A DNA stretch of 60,664 bases from Nonomuraea indica (GTDB taxonomy: Bacteria; Actinomycetota; Actinomycetes; Streptosporangiales; Streptosporangiaceae). Both the position numbers and the translations under genes were made by a program. The notes beneath the pieces are model-generated. The model made no database searches and was not told where the DNA came from. It saw only the letters and a program-made list of their open reading frames with translations. This document shows positions 34,494-43,647 of the stretch, in pieces. Position 1 is the stretch's first letter, and each line of letters begins with the position of its first letter. Where the stretch lies: the NCBI RefSeq assembly GCF_002850745.1, contig NZ_KZ559482.1:1-60664 (forward strand), read 5' to 3'.

Positions 34494-35486
34494 ATGCCCC
34501 ATTCGGTCGCTTCGCCCACGCGGCTTCCCTCGGTGGCCGTGCTCGCCTTCGACGGGATGGCGCCGTTCGAGCTGGGCTGCGTCGTGGAGATCTTCGGCCT
34601 GCCGCGTCCCGAGCTCGGCGTGCCCTGGTACGACCTGAGGGTGTGCGCCGAGACGCGGGAGCCGATGCGGGCCGTGGGCGGGTTCACCGTGCAGGCCTCC
34701 CACGGGCTCGACGTGCTGGCCACGGCCGACACGGTCATCGTGCCCGGCGTCCCCGACGTGCGCGCGGACGTCTCCGGCGAGCTGGTGGCGGCGCTGCGGC
34801 TGGCGCACGAGCGGGGCGCCCGGATGGTGTCGGTCTGCTCGGGGGCGTTCGCGCTCGCGGCGGCGGGGCTCCTCGACGGCCGCGAGGCCACCACGCACTG
34901 GAAGTACACCGACCTGCTCCAGCGCCGTCATCCCGAGGTGCGGGTCAATCCCTCGGTCCTGTACGTGGACAGCGGCGACGTGCTCACCAGCGCCGGCAGC
35001 GCCGCGGGGCTCGACCTGCTCGTCCACCTGGTGCGCCGCGACCACGGCCCGAGAGTGGCCAACGCGATCGCCCGCCGCCTGGTCATCGCGCCGCACCGGG
35101 AGGGCGGGCAGGCGCAGTTCATCGAGGCGGCGGTGCGGCCGGTGGCCGACGACGACGCCGTGGCGAGAGCCATGGACTGGGCGCTGGACCACCTTGCCGA
35201 GCCGATCAGCGTGGCCGGCCTGGCCAGGGCCGCGCACATGTCGGAGCGGTCGTTCCTGCGGCACTTCAGGCGGCGGACCGGCACCAGCCCGCTGCGCTGG
35301 GTGATCGCGCAGCGGGTGGCGGCCAGCCTGCCGCTGCTGGAGAGCACGACCGTGCCGGTGGAGGAGGTCGCGCTGGCCGTCGGGTTCGACAGCGCGGTGA
35401 CGTTCCGGCACCACTTCACCCGGGCCATGCGGACCTCCCCCTCGGCCTACCGCCGCACCTTCGGCGGCGGCGCGGTCGCCGGCTGA
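34494..35486 (+). CDS. Second GlxA-type regulator: DJ-1/PfpI domain plus AraC helix-turn-helix
   Basis: 330 residues, collinear with the protein at 16589. The DJ-1/PfpI domain (about 10-195) has SVCSGAFALAAAGLLDG with the elbow Cys, and TTHWKYTDLL. The AraC domain (about 225-325) has LARAAHMSERSFLRHFRR and VEEVALAVGFDSAVTFRHHF. The shared NPSVLYVDSGDVLTSAGSAA region marks both as the same subfamily. ATG 34494 is used because homology starts there and a TANNNT-N6 promoter precedes it. It is divergent from the VWA lipoprotein, whose control it may influence. Confidence 0.88.
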   Translation: MPHSVASPTRLPSVAVLAFDGMAPFELGCVVEIFGLPRPELGVPWYDLRVCAETREPMRAVGGFTVQASHGLDVLATADTVIVPGVPDVRADVSGELVAALRLAHERGARMVSVCSGAFALAAAGLLDGREATTHWKYTDLLQRRHPEVRVNPSVLYVDSGDVLTSAGSAAGLDLLVHLVRRDHGPRVANAIARRLVIAPHREGGQAQFIEAAVRPVADDDAVARAMDWALDHLAEPISVAGLARAAHMSERSFLRHFRRRTGTSPLRWVIAQRVAASLPLLESTTVPVEEVALAVGFDSAVTFRHHFTRAMRTSPSAYRRTFGGGAVAG

Positions 35487-35542
35487 CCACCGGCCGGGCG
35501 ACCGCGCGGCCCCTCCGCTGACCACCGGCCGGGCGACCGCGC
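35483..35542. repeat. Direct repeat, two 25-bp copies at 35-bp period
   Basis: GCTGACCACCGGCCGGGCGA plus CCGCG occurs at 35483-35507 and again at 35518-35542. The first copy includes the stop codon of the GlxA-type gene. This is a small tandem duplication at the 3' end of the gene. Confidence 0.75.
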
Positions 35543-35589
35543 CGCCCCGGCCGCCCGTCAGCGACTGCGCAGCCCGGTGGGGCGCCGGG

Positions 35590-37308
35590 TCAGGCGACGG
35601 CGCGGGAGCCGGCGCGCGGGTCGAACGGCGCCCAGATCTCCGCCCGCGCCGCGTCCGCCGACACGTCGTCCGGCTGCAGCTCGGCCGACATCTCGGCCTG
35701 CACCAGAGCCCGGTAGCGCTCGGTCTCGCGCCGCACGTCCGCCGCGTCCCAGCCGAGGACCGGGGCGATGAGCGCCGCCACCTCGTCCGCGGCGGCCAGG
35801 CCGCGGTCACGCTCCTCGATCGAGATGCGGGTCCGACGGACGAGCACGTCCTCCAGGTGCAGCGCCCCTTCGTGGGAGGCCGCGTACACCGCCTCGGCCC
35901 TGAGGTAGTCGGCTGCGCCGGCGATCGGCTCGCCCAGCGCGGGATCGCCCTCGACCAGGCCGAGGACGTCCACGACGGCCGACCCGTAGCGGCGGAGCAG
36001 GCGCTCGACGCGGGCGACGTCGAGGCCGGCGCGGGCCGCCAGCCGGCACCGGGCGTTGCGCAGCGCCTCGTATCCCTCCGCGCCGAGCAGCGGCAGCCGG
36101 TGGGTGACGGACGCGGGCACGGCCGAGCCGAGGTCACGCACGGCCACGTCCACGGCGTCCCGGGCCATGACCCGGTACGTGGTGTACTTGCCGCCGGCGA
36201 TGACCACGAGCCCCGGCGCGGGGCGGGCGACGGTGTGCTCCCGCGACAGCTTGGCGGTGTCGGAGGCGTCCCCGGCCAGCAGCGGCCGCAGGCCGGTGTA
36301 GACGCCGTCGACGTCGTCGTGCGTGAGCGGGGTCTCCAGCACCTGGTTGACCCGGTCGAGCAGGTAGTCGATGTCGGCGCGGCTGGCCACCGGGTGGGCC
36401 TTGTCGAGGCACCAGTCGGTGTCGGTGGTGCCGATGATCCAATGCCGGCCCCACGGGATGGTGAAGAGCACGCTCTTCTCGGTGCGCAGGATCAGGCCGG
36501 TGTGCAGGGTGATGCGGTCGCGCGGAACGGTGATGTGGACGCCCTTGGAGGCGCGCACGCGCAGGCCGCCCGGGTTGCCGGCCAGCTCTCCCGTCTCGTC
36601 GGTCCACACCCCGGTCGCGTTGATCACCTGGCGGGCGCGGACGACGATCTCGTCGTCCCGCTCCAGGTCACGCACCCGCGCGCCGGTGACCCGGTCACCC
36701 TCGCGGACCAGGCCGGTCACCCGGGCCCTGGTCACGACGGCGGCACCGTACTGGGCCGCGGTGCGGGCCAGCGTCATCGCGAAGCGCGCGTCGTCGACCT
36801 GGGCGTCGTGGTACTGGACGGCGCCGACGAGGCCGTCCGCGTTGAGCGACGGCGCGGCGGCCAGCGCGCGGCGCCGGCTCAGGTGGCGGTGCCGCGGCAG
36901 GGTACGGGCACCGTCGAGCAGGTCGTAGAGGGCGATGCCGGCGCCGACGTAGAACCGCTCCCACACCCGGTGCCGGAGCGGGAACAGGAACGGCACCGGG
37001 CGCACCAGGTGGGGGGCGAGCCGGGTCAGCAGCAGGTCGCGCTCCCGGAGGGCCTCCCTGACCAGCCGGAAGTCGAGCTGTTCGAGGTATCTCAGGCCAC
37101 CGTGGATGAGCTTGCTCGACCGGCTGGAGGTGCCGGCCGCCCAGTCCTGGGCCTCGACCATGGCGACCGAGAGGCCGCGCGACACCGCGTCGAGCGCCAC
37201 TCCGGCGCCGACGACACCGCCGCCGACGACCAGCACGTCGAACTCGCTCTCGTCCATCCGCCGCAGCGCTTCCGCGCGGTACGCCGGTCCCAGCGGTACA
37301 GATGTCAC
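35590..37308 (-). CDS. glpD: Aerobic glycerol-3-phosphate dehydrogenase
   Basis: 572 residues. It oxidises glycerol-3-phosphate to dihydroxyacetone phosphate with FAD, passing electrons to the quinone pool. The N-terminal dinucleotide fold VVGGGVVGAGVALDA and the GTSSRSSKLIHGGLRYLE segment are family signatures. VINATGVWTDE, ASKGVHITVPRDR and the late GGKYTTYRVMA complete the FAD domain, and the C-terminal cap is about 410-572. The start is GTG 37308 with GGAG seven bases upstream. It is the last gene of glpF-glpK-glpD; a 13-bp hairpin separates it from glpK. Confidence 0.95.
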   Translation of the reverse strand: MTSVPLGPAYRAEALRRMDESEFDVLVVGGGVVGAGVALDAVSRGLSVAMVEAQDWAAGTSSRSSKLIHGGLRYLEQLDFRLVREALRERDLLLTRLAPHLVRPVPFLFPLRHRVWERFYVGAGIALYDLLDGARTLPRHRHLSRRRALAAAPSLNADGLVGAVQYHDAQVDDARFAMTLARTAAQYGAAVVTRARVTGLVREGDRVTGARVRDLERDDEIVVRARQVINATGVWTDETGELAGNPGGLRVRASKGVHITVPRDRITLHTGLILRTEKSVLFTIPWGRHWIIGTTDTDWCLDKAHPVASRADIDYLLDRVNQVLETPLTHDDVDGVYTGLRPLLAGDASDTAKLSREHTVARPAPGLVVIAGGKYTTYRVMARDAVDVAVRDLGSAVPASVTHRLPLLGAEGYEALRNARCRLAARAGLDVARVERLLRRYGSAVVDVLGLVEGDPALGEPIAGAADYLRAEAVYAASHEGALHLEDVLVRRTRISIEERDRGLAAADEVAALIAPVLGWDAADVRRETERYRALVQAEMSAELQPDDVSADAARAEIWAPFDPRAGSRAVA

Positions 37309-37344
37309 AGTAAAGCTCCTCAGTTTCACGTAGTCAGGGATGAG

Positions 37345-37374
37345 GCCCGGGGGCACGCGCCCGTGCCCCCGGGC
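37345..37374 (-). terminator. 13-bp hairpin between glpK and glpD
   Basis: GCCCGGGGGCACG (37345-37357) pairs perfectly with CGTGCCCCCGGGC (37362-37374) around four bases. It lies after the glpK stop and before the glpD ribosome site, with no T-tract. It may be a partial terminator or mRNA-stabilising element that sets the glpK to glpD ratio. Confidence 0.5.
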
Positions 37375-37383
37375 GAGCCCGGC

Positions 37384-38901
<1,518 letters not shown>

Positions 38902-38934
38902 GGAATCGTGCCTCCTCAACGGGGGTGTGAATGG

Positions 38935-39762
38935 TCAGACGGTCTCGTACGAGGTCTTCTCCGGCACTCGGCCCGGCTCGGTGTCGTCGTCGACGGGCAG
39001 GAAGCGGCCCACGAGAAGCTGGTAGAGCGCGGCGCCGATCAGGCCGCCGATGATGGGGGCCACGATGGGCACCCAGAAGTAGAGCTGGCCGTATTGATCT
39101 TGCCAGGCCGTCTCGTACCCGGTGAGGAACGACGCCAGCCGGGGGCCGAGGTCGCGGGCGGGGTTGATCGCGTAGCCGGCGTTGGTGCCCCAGGCCATGC
39201 CGATCGCCACGACGAGCAGTCCGATGACGACGGGGGCGAGGTTGGCGAGCGGGGCGTTGTTGCGCATGTCGGTGATCGCGAGGATGAGGAACAGCAGGAT
39301 CGCGGTGCCGATGATCTGGTCGCGGAAGGCGCCCCAGGTGCCGACGGGCAGGGTGCCGTTGCCCGGCAGCGTGGAGAAGACGCCCTGCGTCTTGATGGTG
39401 AAGCCGGGGTCGGCCTTGGCCAGCACCTCGGCGTAGTTGAAGCGGACGATGAGCGCGGCGACGAAGGCCCCGAGGGTCTGCGCCAGCGCGTACGGGGCCA
39501 CCTTGCGCCAGGAGAAGCCCTGGAAGGCGGCCAGCGCGATGGTGACGGCCGGGTTGAGGTGCGCGCCGCTGATCCGGGCGGCGACGTAGACGCCGAGGGT
39601 CACACCGAGCCCCCACGCCCACGCGATGCTGTCGTGGTCTCCGATCTCGGCTGCCGCGACCTGGGCCACCACTCCGACCCCGAACAGGATCAGGATCATG
39701 GTGCCCGCGAACTCGGCGGCCATCTCGCCGAGGAGTCCTCGGGCTTTCAGGCGTTCCGCCAT
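38935..39762 (-). CDS. glpF: Glycerol facilitator (aquaglyceroporin, MIP family)
   Basis: 275 residues, six membrane helices and two pore half-helices. The NPA boxes are GAHLNPAVT (about residue 67) and GYAINPARDLGPR (about 198). The Asp after the second NPAR is the marker of glycerol-permeable rather than water-only channels. It admits glycerol for the two downstream enzymes. A GAGGAGG ribosome site lies just before the ATG. The promoter and dyad operator are about 95-145 bp upstream. Confidence 0.95.
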   Translation of the reverse strand: MAERLKARGLLGEMAAEFAGTMILILFGVGVVAQVAAAEIGDHDSIAWAWGLGVTLGVYVAARISGAHLNPAVTIALAAFQGFSWRKVAPYALAQTLGAFVAALIVRFNYAEVLAKADPGFTIKTQGVFSTLPGNGTLPVGTWGAFRDQIIGTAILLFLILAITDMRNNAPLANLAPVVIGLLVVAIGMAWGTNAGYAINPARDLGPRLASFLTGYETAWQDQYGQLYFWVPIVAPIIGGLIGAALYQLLVGRFLPVDDDTEPGRVPEKTSYETV

Positions 39763-39855
39763 GTTTCCTCCTCATCCGCCTCGCCACCGCGCCGGGACCG
39801 GCGTCGTCGCAGGCAGGAAGTCGGTGAGGCGCTGGGGTGCCTCACAGTTGACTGG

Positions 39856-39884
39856 AAGTTAGGTGAGGAAAACGGGCGGGTCAA
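39856..39884 (-). promoter_or_regulatory. Promoter of glpF-glpK-glpD
   Basis: On the minus strand TTGACC (39879-39884), a 17-bp spacer, then TAACTT (39856-39861). This is a well-formed sigma-70-type promoter. A TTGTCG half-site abuts the -35, and the full dyad operator lies just upstream at 39893-39909. The transcript would have a leader of about 90 bases before glpF. Confidence 0.6.
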
Positions 39885-39892
39885 CGACAAGG

Positions 39893-39909
39893 TGCCGACA
39901 ATGTCGAAC
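39893..39909. promoter_or_regulatory. Operator copy 1 (TGCCGACAATGTCGAAC), likely for the IclR regulator
   Basis: A 17-bp sequence containing the perfect dyad CGACA-A-TGTCG (39896-39906). The identical 17 bases recur at 40010-40026. This copy lies just upstream of the glpF -35. Confidence 0.65.
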
Positions 39910-40009
39910 ACTAGTCAGCTATGACATACGGGGCTATCGTCTATGGGCTATGACCGAGCCCACACCCGCCCCAGTATGTAGGGGTATGCGTAGATTCTTG
40001 GGCTTGGTC

Positions 40010-40026
40010 TGCCGACAATGTCGAAC
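40010..40026. promoter_or_regulatory. Operator copy 2 (TGCCGACAATGTCGAAC), likely autoregulatory
   Basis: Exact repeat of copy 1, 117 bp away, dyad core 40013-40023. It covers the expected -35 region of the IclR gene (-10 TACGCT at 40044-40049), so binding should block or set its own transcription. Confidence 0.65.
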
Positions 40027-40043
40027 GACCCCCGAGAGGGGGC

Positions 40044-40049
40044 TACGCT
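40044..40049 (+). promoter_or_regulatory. -10 element (TACGCT) of the IclR gene, leaderless arrangement
   Basis: TACGCT, seven bases, then GTG 40057. No ribosome site stands at a usual distance from this GTG. Confidence 0.4.
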
Positions 40050-40056
40050 CTGGACC

Positions 40057-40824
40057 GTGCCAGGTCCAGTGCAGTCCATCCAGCGCGGAGCGGCGATCCT
40101 GCGCCTGCTCGCCCGCAGCTCCGGCAGGCTCGGCGTGGGAGAGATCGCCACCTCGCTCGGCCTGCCGCGCGGCACGGCCCACGGCCTGTTGCGGACCCTG
40201 CAACTGGTCGGCTTCGTGGAGCAGGACGACGCGACGGGCAAGTACCAGCTCGGAGCCGCCCTGCTCCATCTCGGCACGAGCTACCTGGACGTCAACGAGC
40301 TCCGTTCGCGGGCGATCAACTGGGCCGACGCCCTCGCGGCGCGGAGCTGCGAGTCCGTGAAGATCGGCACCGTCCTCGACGGCCAGGTCCTCGTGGTGCA
40401 CCACGTCTTCCGTCCCGACGACTCGTTGCAGACGCTCGACGTCGGCTCCCTGCTGCCGATGCACGCCACCGCCCTGGGTAAGGTGCTGCTGGCCTTCGAC
40501 TCGGGCGCCAGCGCCACGCTCGGCGCCGGCCCGCTCGACGCGTTCACCCGCCGCACCATCGTCGAGCCCAGGGCGCTGGCCCGCGCCCTCGCCGCCATCC
40601 GCGAGGTGGGCTGGGCAGCCCAGGTGGAGGAGATGACGGTGGGCGAGGCGGCCGTCGCCGCGCCCATCCGCGGCCACGGCGGCCTGGTGGTCGGGGCCAT
40701 GGGGATCACCGGCGCCGTCGAGCGGATCTGCGACGCCAAAGGCCAGCCCAACACCGCCCTGGTGACGTTCGTGCGCGACGCCGCGCGCGCGGTGTCCCGG
40801 GACCTCGGTGCGTCCCGCTGGTAG
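40057..40824 (+). CDS. IclR-family (GylR-like) glycerol regulator
   Basis: About 255 residues. The N-terminal winged helix (VQSIQRGAAILRLLA, VGEIATSLGLPRGTAHGLLR) is followed by the IclR effector domain (about 80-255) with VLDGQVLVVHHVF, LPMHATALGKVLLA and AAVAAPIRGHGGLVVGA motifs. In Streptomyces the glycerol operon is controlled by an IclR protein, GylR, induced by glycerol-3-phosphate; the same role is inferred here. An in-frame ATG at 40018 lies inside operator copy 2, and family similarity begins only at about 40066, so I prefer GTG 40057. It is divergent from glpF and 30 bp before the second glycerol kinase. Confidence 0.8.
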   Translation: MPGPVQSIQRGAAILRLLARSSGRLGVGEIATSLGLPRGTAHGLLRTLQLVGFVEQDDATGKYQLGAALLHLGTSYLDVNELRSRAINWADALAARSCESVKIGTVLDGQVLVVHHVFRPDDSLQTLDVGSLLPMHATALGKVLLAFDSGASATLGAGPLDAFTRRTIVEPRALARALAAIREVGWAAQVEEMTVGEAAVAAPIRGHGGLVVGAMGITGAVERICDAKGQPNTALVTFVRDAARAVSRDLGASRW

Positions 40825-40854
40825 CCACTTTCCACACCTACCGAGGTGAACGAC

Positions 40855-42363
40855 ATGGTCATGCGCTATGTGATGTCCATCGACCAAGGGACGACGTCGA
40901 CGCGGTGCATCGTCTTCGACCAGCGGGGGCGCCTGGTGTCGGTGACGCAGCGCGAGCACCGCCAGCACTTCCCGCGGCCGGGGTGGGTGGAGCACGACGC
41001 CATGGAGATCTGGCGCAACCTGGAGCGCATCGCCCCCGAGGCGCTCCGGCAGGCCGGCGTCGGCCTGGAGGAGATCGCGGCGATCGGCATCGCCAACCAG
41101 CGCGAGACCACCCTGTTGTGGGACCGGCGGACCGGGCTGCCGCTCCGGCGGGCCGTCGTCTGGCAGGACACCCGGACGAACGCCCTGGTCGACGAGCTGG
41201 CGGCCCGCCCCGAGGCCGCGATGGTGCAGAAACGCTGCGGCCTGCCGCTCGCCACCTACTTCTCCGCGCCGCGCATCCGCTGGCTCTTCGACGCGACACC
41301 GGGACTGCGCGAGCGCGCCGAGCGCGGCGAGGTGCTGTTCGGCACGATGGAGAGCTGGCTGATCTGGAACCTGACCGGCGGGCCGGACGGCGGCCTGCAC
41401 CTGACCGACGTCACCAACGCCAGCCGCACGCTGCTCATGGACCTGGCCACCCTGGAGTGGGACGCCGACCTGCTCGACTTCTTCGGCGTGCCGCGCGCGA
41501 TGCTGCCGCAGATCCGCCCGTCCACCGAGACGTACGGCGTGGCCAGCCGGGTCCTGCCCGGCGTGCGCATCGGCGCCGCGCTCGGCGACCAGCAGGCGGC
41601 GCTGTTCGGCCAGACCTGCTTCGCGCCGGGCGAGGCCAAGTGCACCTACGGCACCGGCAGCTTCCTGATGCTCAACACCGGCACGGAGCCGGTCCGCTCG
41701 TCCCACGGGCTGCTCACCACCGTCGGCTACCAGGTCGGCGCCGAGCCTGCCGTGTACGCGCTGGAGGGCCCGATCGCGGTGACCGGCGCGCTGGTGCAGT
41801 GGTTCCGCGACGGGCTCGGCCTGATCAACAGCGCCGCGGAGATCGAGACGCTGGCCAAGACCGTGGACGACAACGGCGGCTGCTACATCGTCCCCGCGTT
41901 CGCCGGGCTGTTCGCCCCCCACTGGCGCAGCGAGGCCCGGGGCGTGATCGTCGGCCTGACCTCGTACATCACCAAGGGACACCTCGCCCGCGCGGTGCTG
42001 GAGGCGACCGCCTGGCAGACCCGCGAGGTCGTCGACGCGATGAACGCCGACTCCGGCCTGGCGCTGCGCACTCTCAAGGTGGACGGCGGGATGACGGCCG
42101 ACAACCTGCTCATGCAGTACATCGCCGACGTGCTGGACGTGCCGGTGGTGCGCCCCATGGTGGCCGAGACCGTGTCGCTCGGCGCCGCGTACGCCGCCGG
42201 GCTGGCCGTCGGCTACTGGCCGGACCTGGAGGGGCTGCGGCGCAACTGGCACCGCGCCGCCCAGTGGCTGCCCGTCATGGAGCCGGAGCGCCGGGCGGCC
42301 GAGTACGACAACTGGTGCCGGGCGGTGGAGCGCAGCTTCGACTGGATGCGGCCGCGCGACTGA
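40855..42363 (+). CDS. glpK: Glycerol kinase, second copy
   Basis: 502 residues, FGGY family. It shows SIDQGTTSTRCIVFD, IANQRETTLLWDRRTG, WQDTRTNALV, GTGSFLMLNTG and VDGGMTADNLLMQYI. All of the catalytic and glycerol-contact landmarks seen in the first copy are present, so it should be active. It differs from the first copy across most variable surfaces. ATG 40855 has GAGG eight bases upstream; in-frame GTG 40846 is less likely. It sits directly after the IclR gene and so is probably under the autoregulated promoter. It converges with the alditol-oxidase-like gene. Confidence 0.92.
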   Translation: MVMRYVMSIDQGTTSTRCIVFDQRGRLVSVTQREHRQHFPRPGWVEHDAMEIWRNLERIAPEALRQAGVGLEEIAAIGIANQRETTLLWDRRTGLPLRRAVVWQDTRTNALVDELAARPEAAMVQKRCGLPLATYFSAPRIRWLFDATPGLRERAERGEVLFGTMESWLIWNLTGGPDGGLHLTDVTNASRTLLMDLATLEWDADLLDFFGVPRAMLPQIRPSTETYGVASRVLPGVRIGAALGDQQAALFGQTCFAPGEAKCTYGTGSFLMLNTGTEPVRSSHGLLTTVGYQVGAEPAVYALEGPIAVTGALVQWFRDGLGLINSAAEIETLAKTVDDNGGCYIVPAFAGLFAPHWRSEARGVIVGLTSYITKGHLARAVLEATAWQTREVVDAMNADSGLALRTLKVDGGMTADNLLMQYIADVLDVPVVRPMVAETVSLGAAYAAGLAVGYWPDLEGLRRNWHRAAQWLPVMEPERRAAEYDNWCRAVERSFDWMRPRD

Positions 42364-42426
42364 GGGATCAGTCCGGCAGGCGGTAGTCCAGGGTGTACGA
42401 GTGGGAGCCGTACCTGTCAGATTCCG

Positions 42427-43647
42427 TCAGGTTTCGAGGAGCCTGCGCACGAAGTCGTTGCCGAACTTCCCCGCGGGGTCGTACCGGCGCACCAGCTCGG
42501 CGAAGCGCGGCGGGCACGCCGGCCACCGGGTGAAGAGCTTGCCCCAGTGCGGCCGCGGCTCGAACGGCGCCAGCGCGTCCTCCACCAGCCGCAGCACCGG
42601 GCGCACCACGTCCCAGTCCCTGACCCAGGTGAAGTGCACGGCCACGCTGTCGCGGCCGTGGAACGGGCTCAGCCACAGGTCGTCGGCGGCGACCGTGCGC
42701 ACCTCGGAGATCTGCAGCGCCGGCCGGATCCGGTCGCGGAGGGCGCGCAGCACGGCCAGCGCGTCGCCGAGGTGCGCCCTGGGCAGCGCGAACTCCGACT
42801 GCAGCTCGTCCCCGGCGCTGCTGGGCGGCGCGTCGGCCCGGAAGTGCGGCAGCCGCTCGTGCCACGGTCCCGGCACGCCGAGCTGCGCCGTGCACGCGCC
42901 GGCCGGCATGCCGGGCACCGGGTGGCGCGGCCCGTCCGCCGGCCGGGCGCCCCACCGCGCACCGGCCGGCAGCTCGTCGTGGCGCTTGAGCCAGACGCGG
43001 ACGGAGTGCCAGTCGGTGAACAGGCTGACGCTGTGGCCGGCGGCCAGCACCTCGTCGAAGGGGGCGTCCCAGGGCAGGTCCTCCAGGACGTACTGGCGCA
43101 GCTCGAACGCCGGCAGCACGTCGAGGGTGAGCGCCGTGACGACGCCGAGCGCGCCCAGCGCGACCACCGCGCCGGGGAAGTCGGCCTCGCCCCGCTCCAG
43201 CGTGACGAGCGAGCCGTCGGCGGTGACGAGTTCCAGGCCCGACACCGCGGCCGACAGGCTCCGGTTGCCGTCGCCGGAGCCGTGGGTGCCCGTCGCCACC
43301 GAGCCCGCCACCGAGATGTGCGGCAGCGACGCCATGGCGGCCAGCGCGTGCCCGCCGGCGTGCAGCGCGTCCGCCAGCCGCGCGTAGGTGACGCCCGCGC
43401 CGACCCGCACCCGTCCCGCCGCGCGGTCGAGGGTGATCTCCTGCGGCATGCGGTCCAGGCGGACCAGCGCGCCGGGCGCGTCGGCCACGTCGCTGAACGA
43501 GTGGCCGCTGCCCAGTGCCCGCACCCGCGAGGCGCCGGCGACGAGCCGCCGCAGCTCCTCCAGGCCGGCCGGCCGGTGCACGCCGCTCGCGCGGAAGGCG
43601 ACGTTGCCGGCCCAGTTGGTCGCCCCCGGGGACGCGGCGCCCGCCAC
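42427..43647 (-). CDS. FAD-linked alditol/xylitol-oxidase-like oxidoreductase
   Basis: 406 residues. The FAD-binding PCMH domain (about 1-180) shows NWAGNVAF, RALGSGHSFSDVAD, LPHISVAGSVATGTHGSG and GADFPGAVVALGALGVVT-like segments. The His of GTHGSG is the usual attachment point of covalent FAD in this family. The C-terminal substrate domain (about 190-406) ends in YDPAGKFGNDFVRRLLE. The best fit is the alditol oxidase (AldO)/lactone oxidase group, which oxidises sugar alcohols to aldoses with O2, giving H2O2. Its GTG start overlaps the araA stop (TAGTG), so it is translationally coupled to arabinose isomerase. Confidence 0.8.
   Translation of the reverse strand: MAGAASPGATNWAGNVAFRASGVHRPAGLEELRRLVAGASRVRALGSGHSFSDVADAPGALVRLDRMPQEITLDRAAGRVRVGAGVTYARLADALHAGGHALAAMASLPHISVAGSVATGTHGSGDGNRSLSAAVSGLELVTADGSLVTLERGEADFPGAVVALGALGVVTALTLDVLPAFELRQYVLEDLPWDAPFDEVLAAGHSVSLFTDWHSVRVWLKRHDELPAGARWGARPADGPRHPVPGMPAGACTAQLGVPGPWHERLPHFRADAPPSSAGDELQSEFALPRAHLGDALAVLRALRDRIRPALQISEVRTVAADDLWLSPFHGRDSVAVHFTWVRDWDVVRPVLRLVEDALAPFEPRPHWGKLFTRWPACPPRFAELVRRYDPAGKFGNDFVRRLLET

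Noticed and set aside
42368..42426. Extension of the alditol-oxidase-like gene by frameshift into GSHSYTLDYRLPD
   Set aside because: The main frame already ends with a family-typical C-terminus (GNDFVRRLLE) and the extra text has no support.
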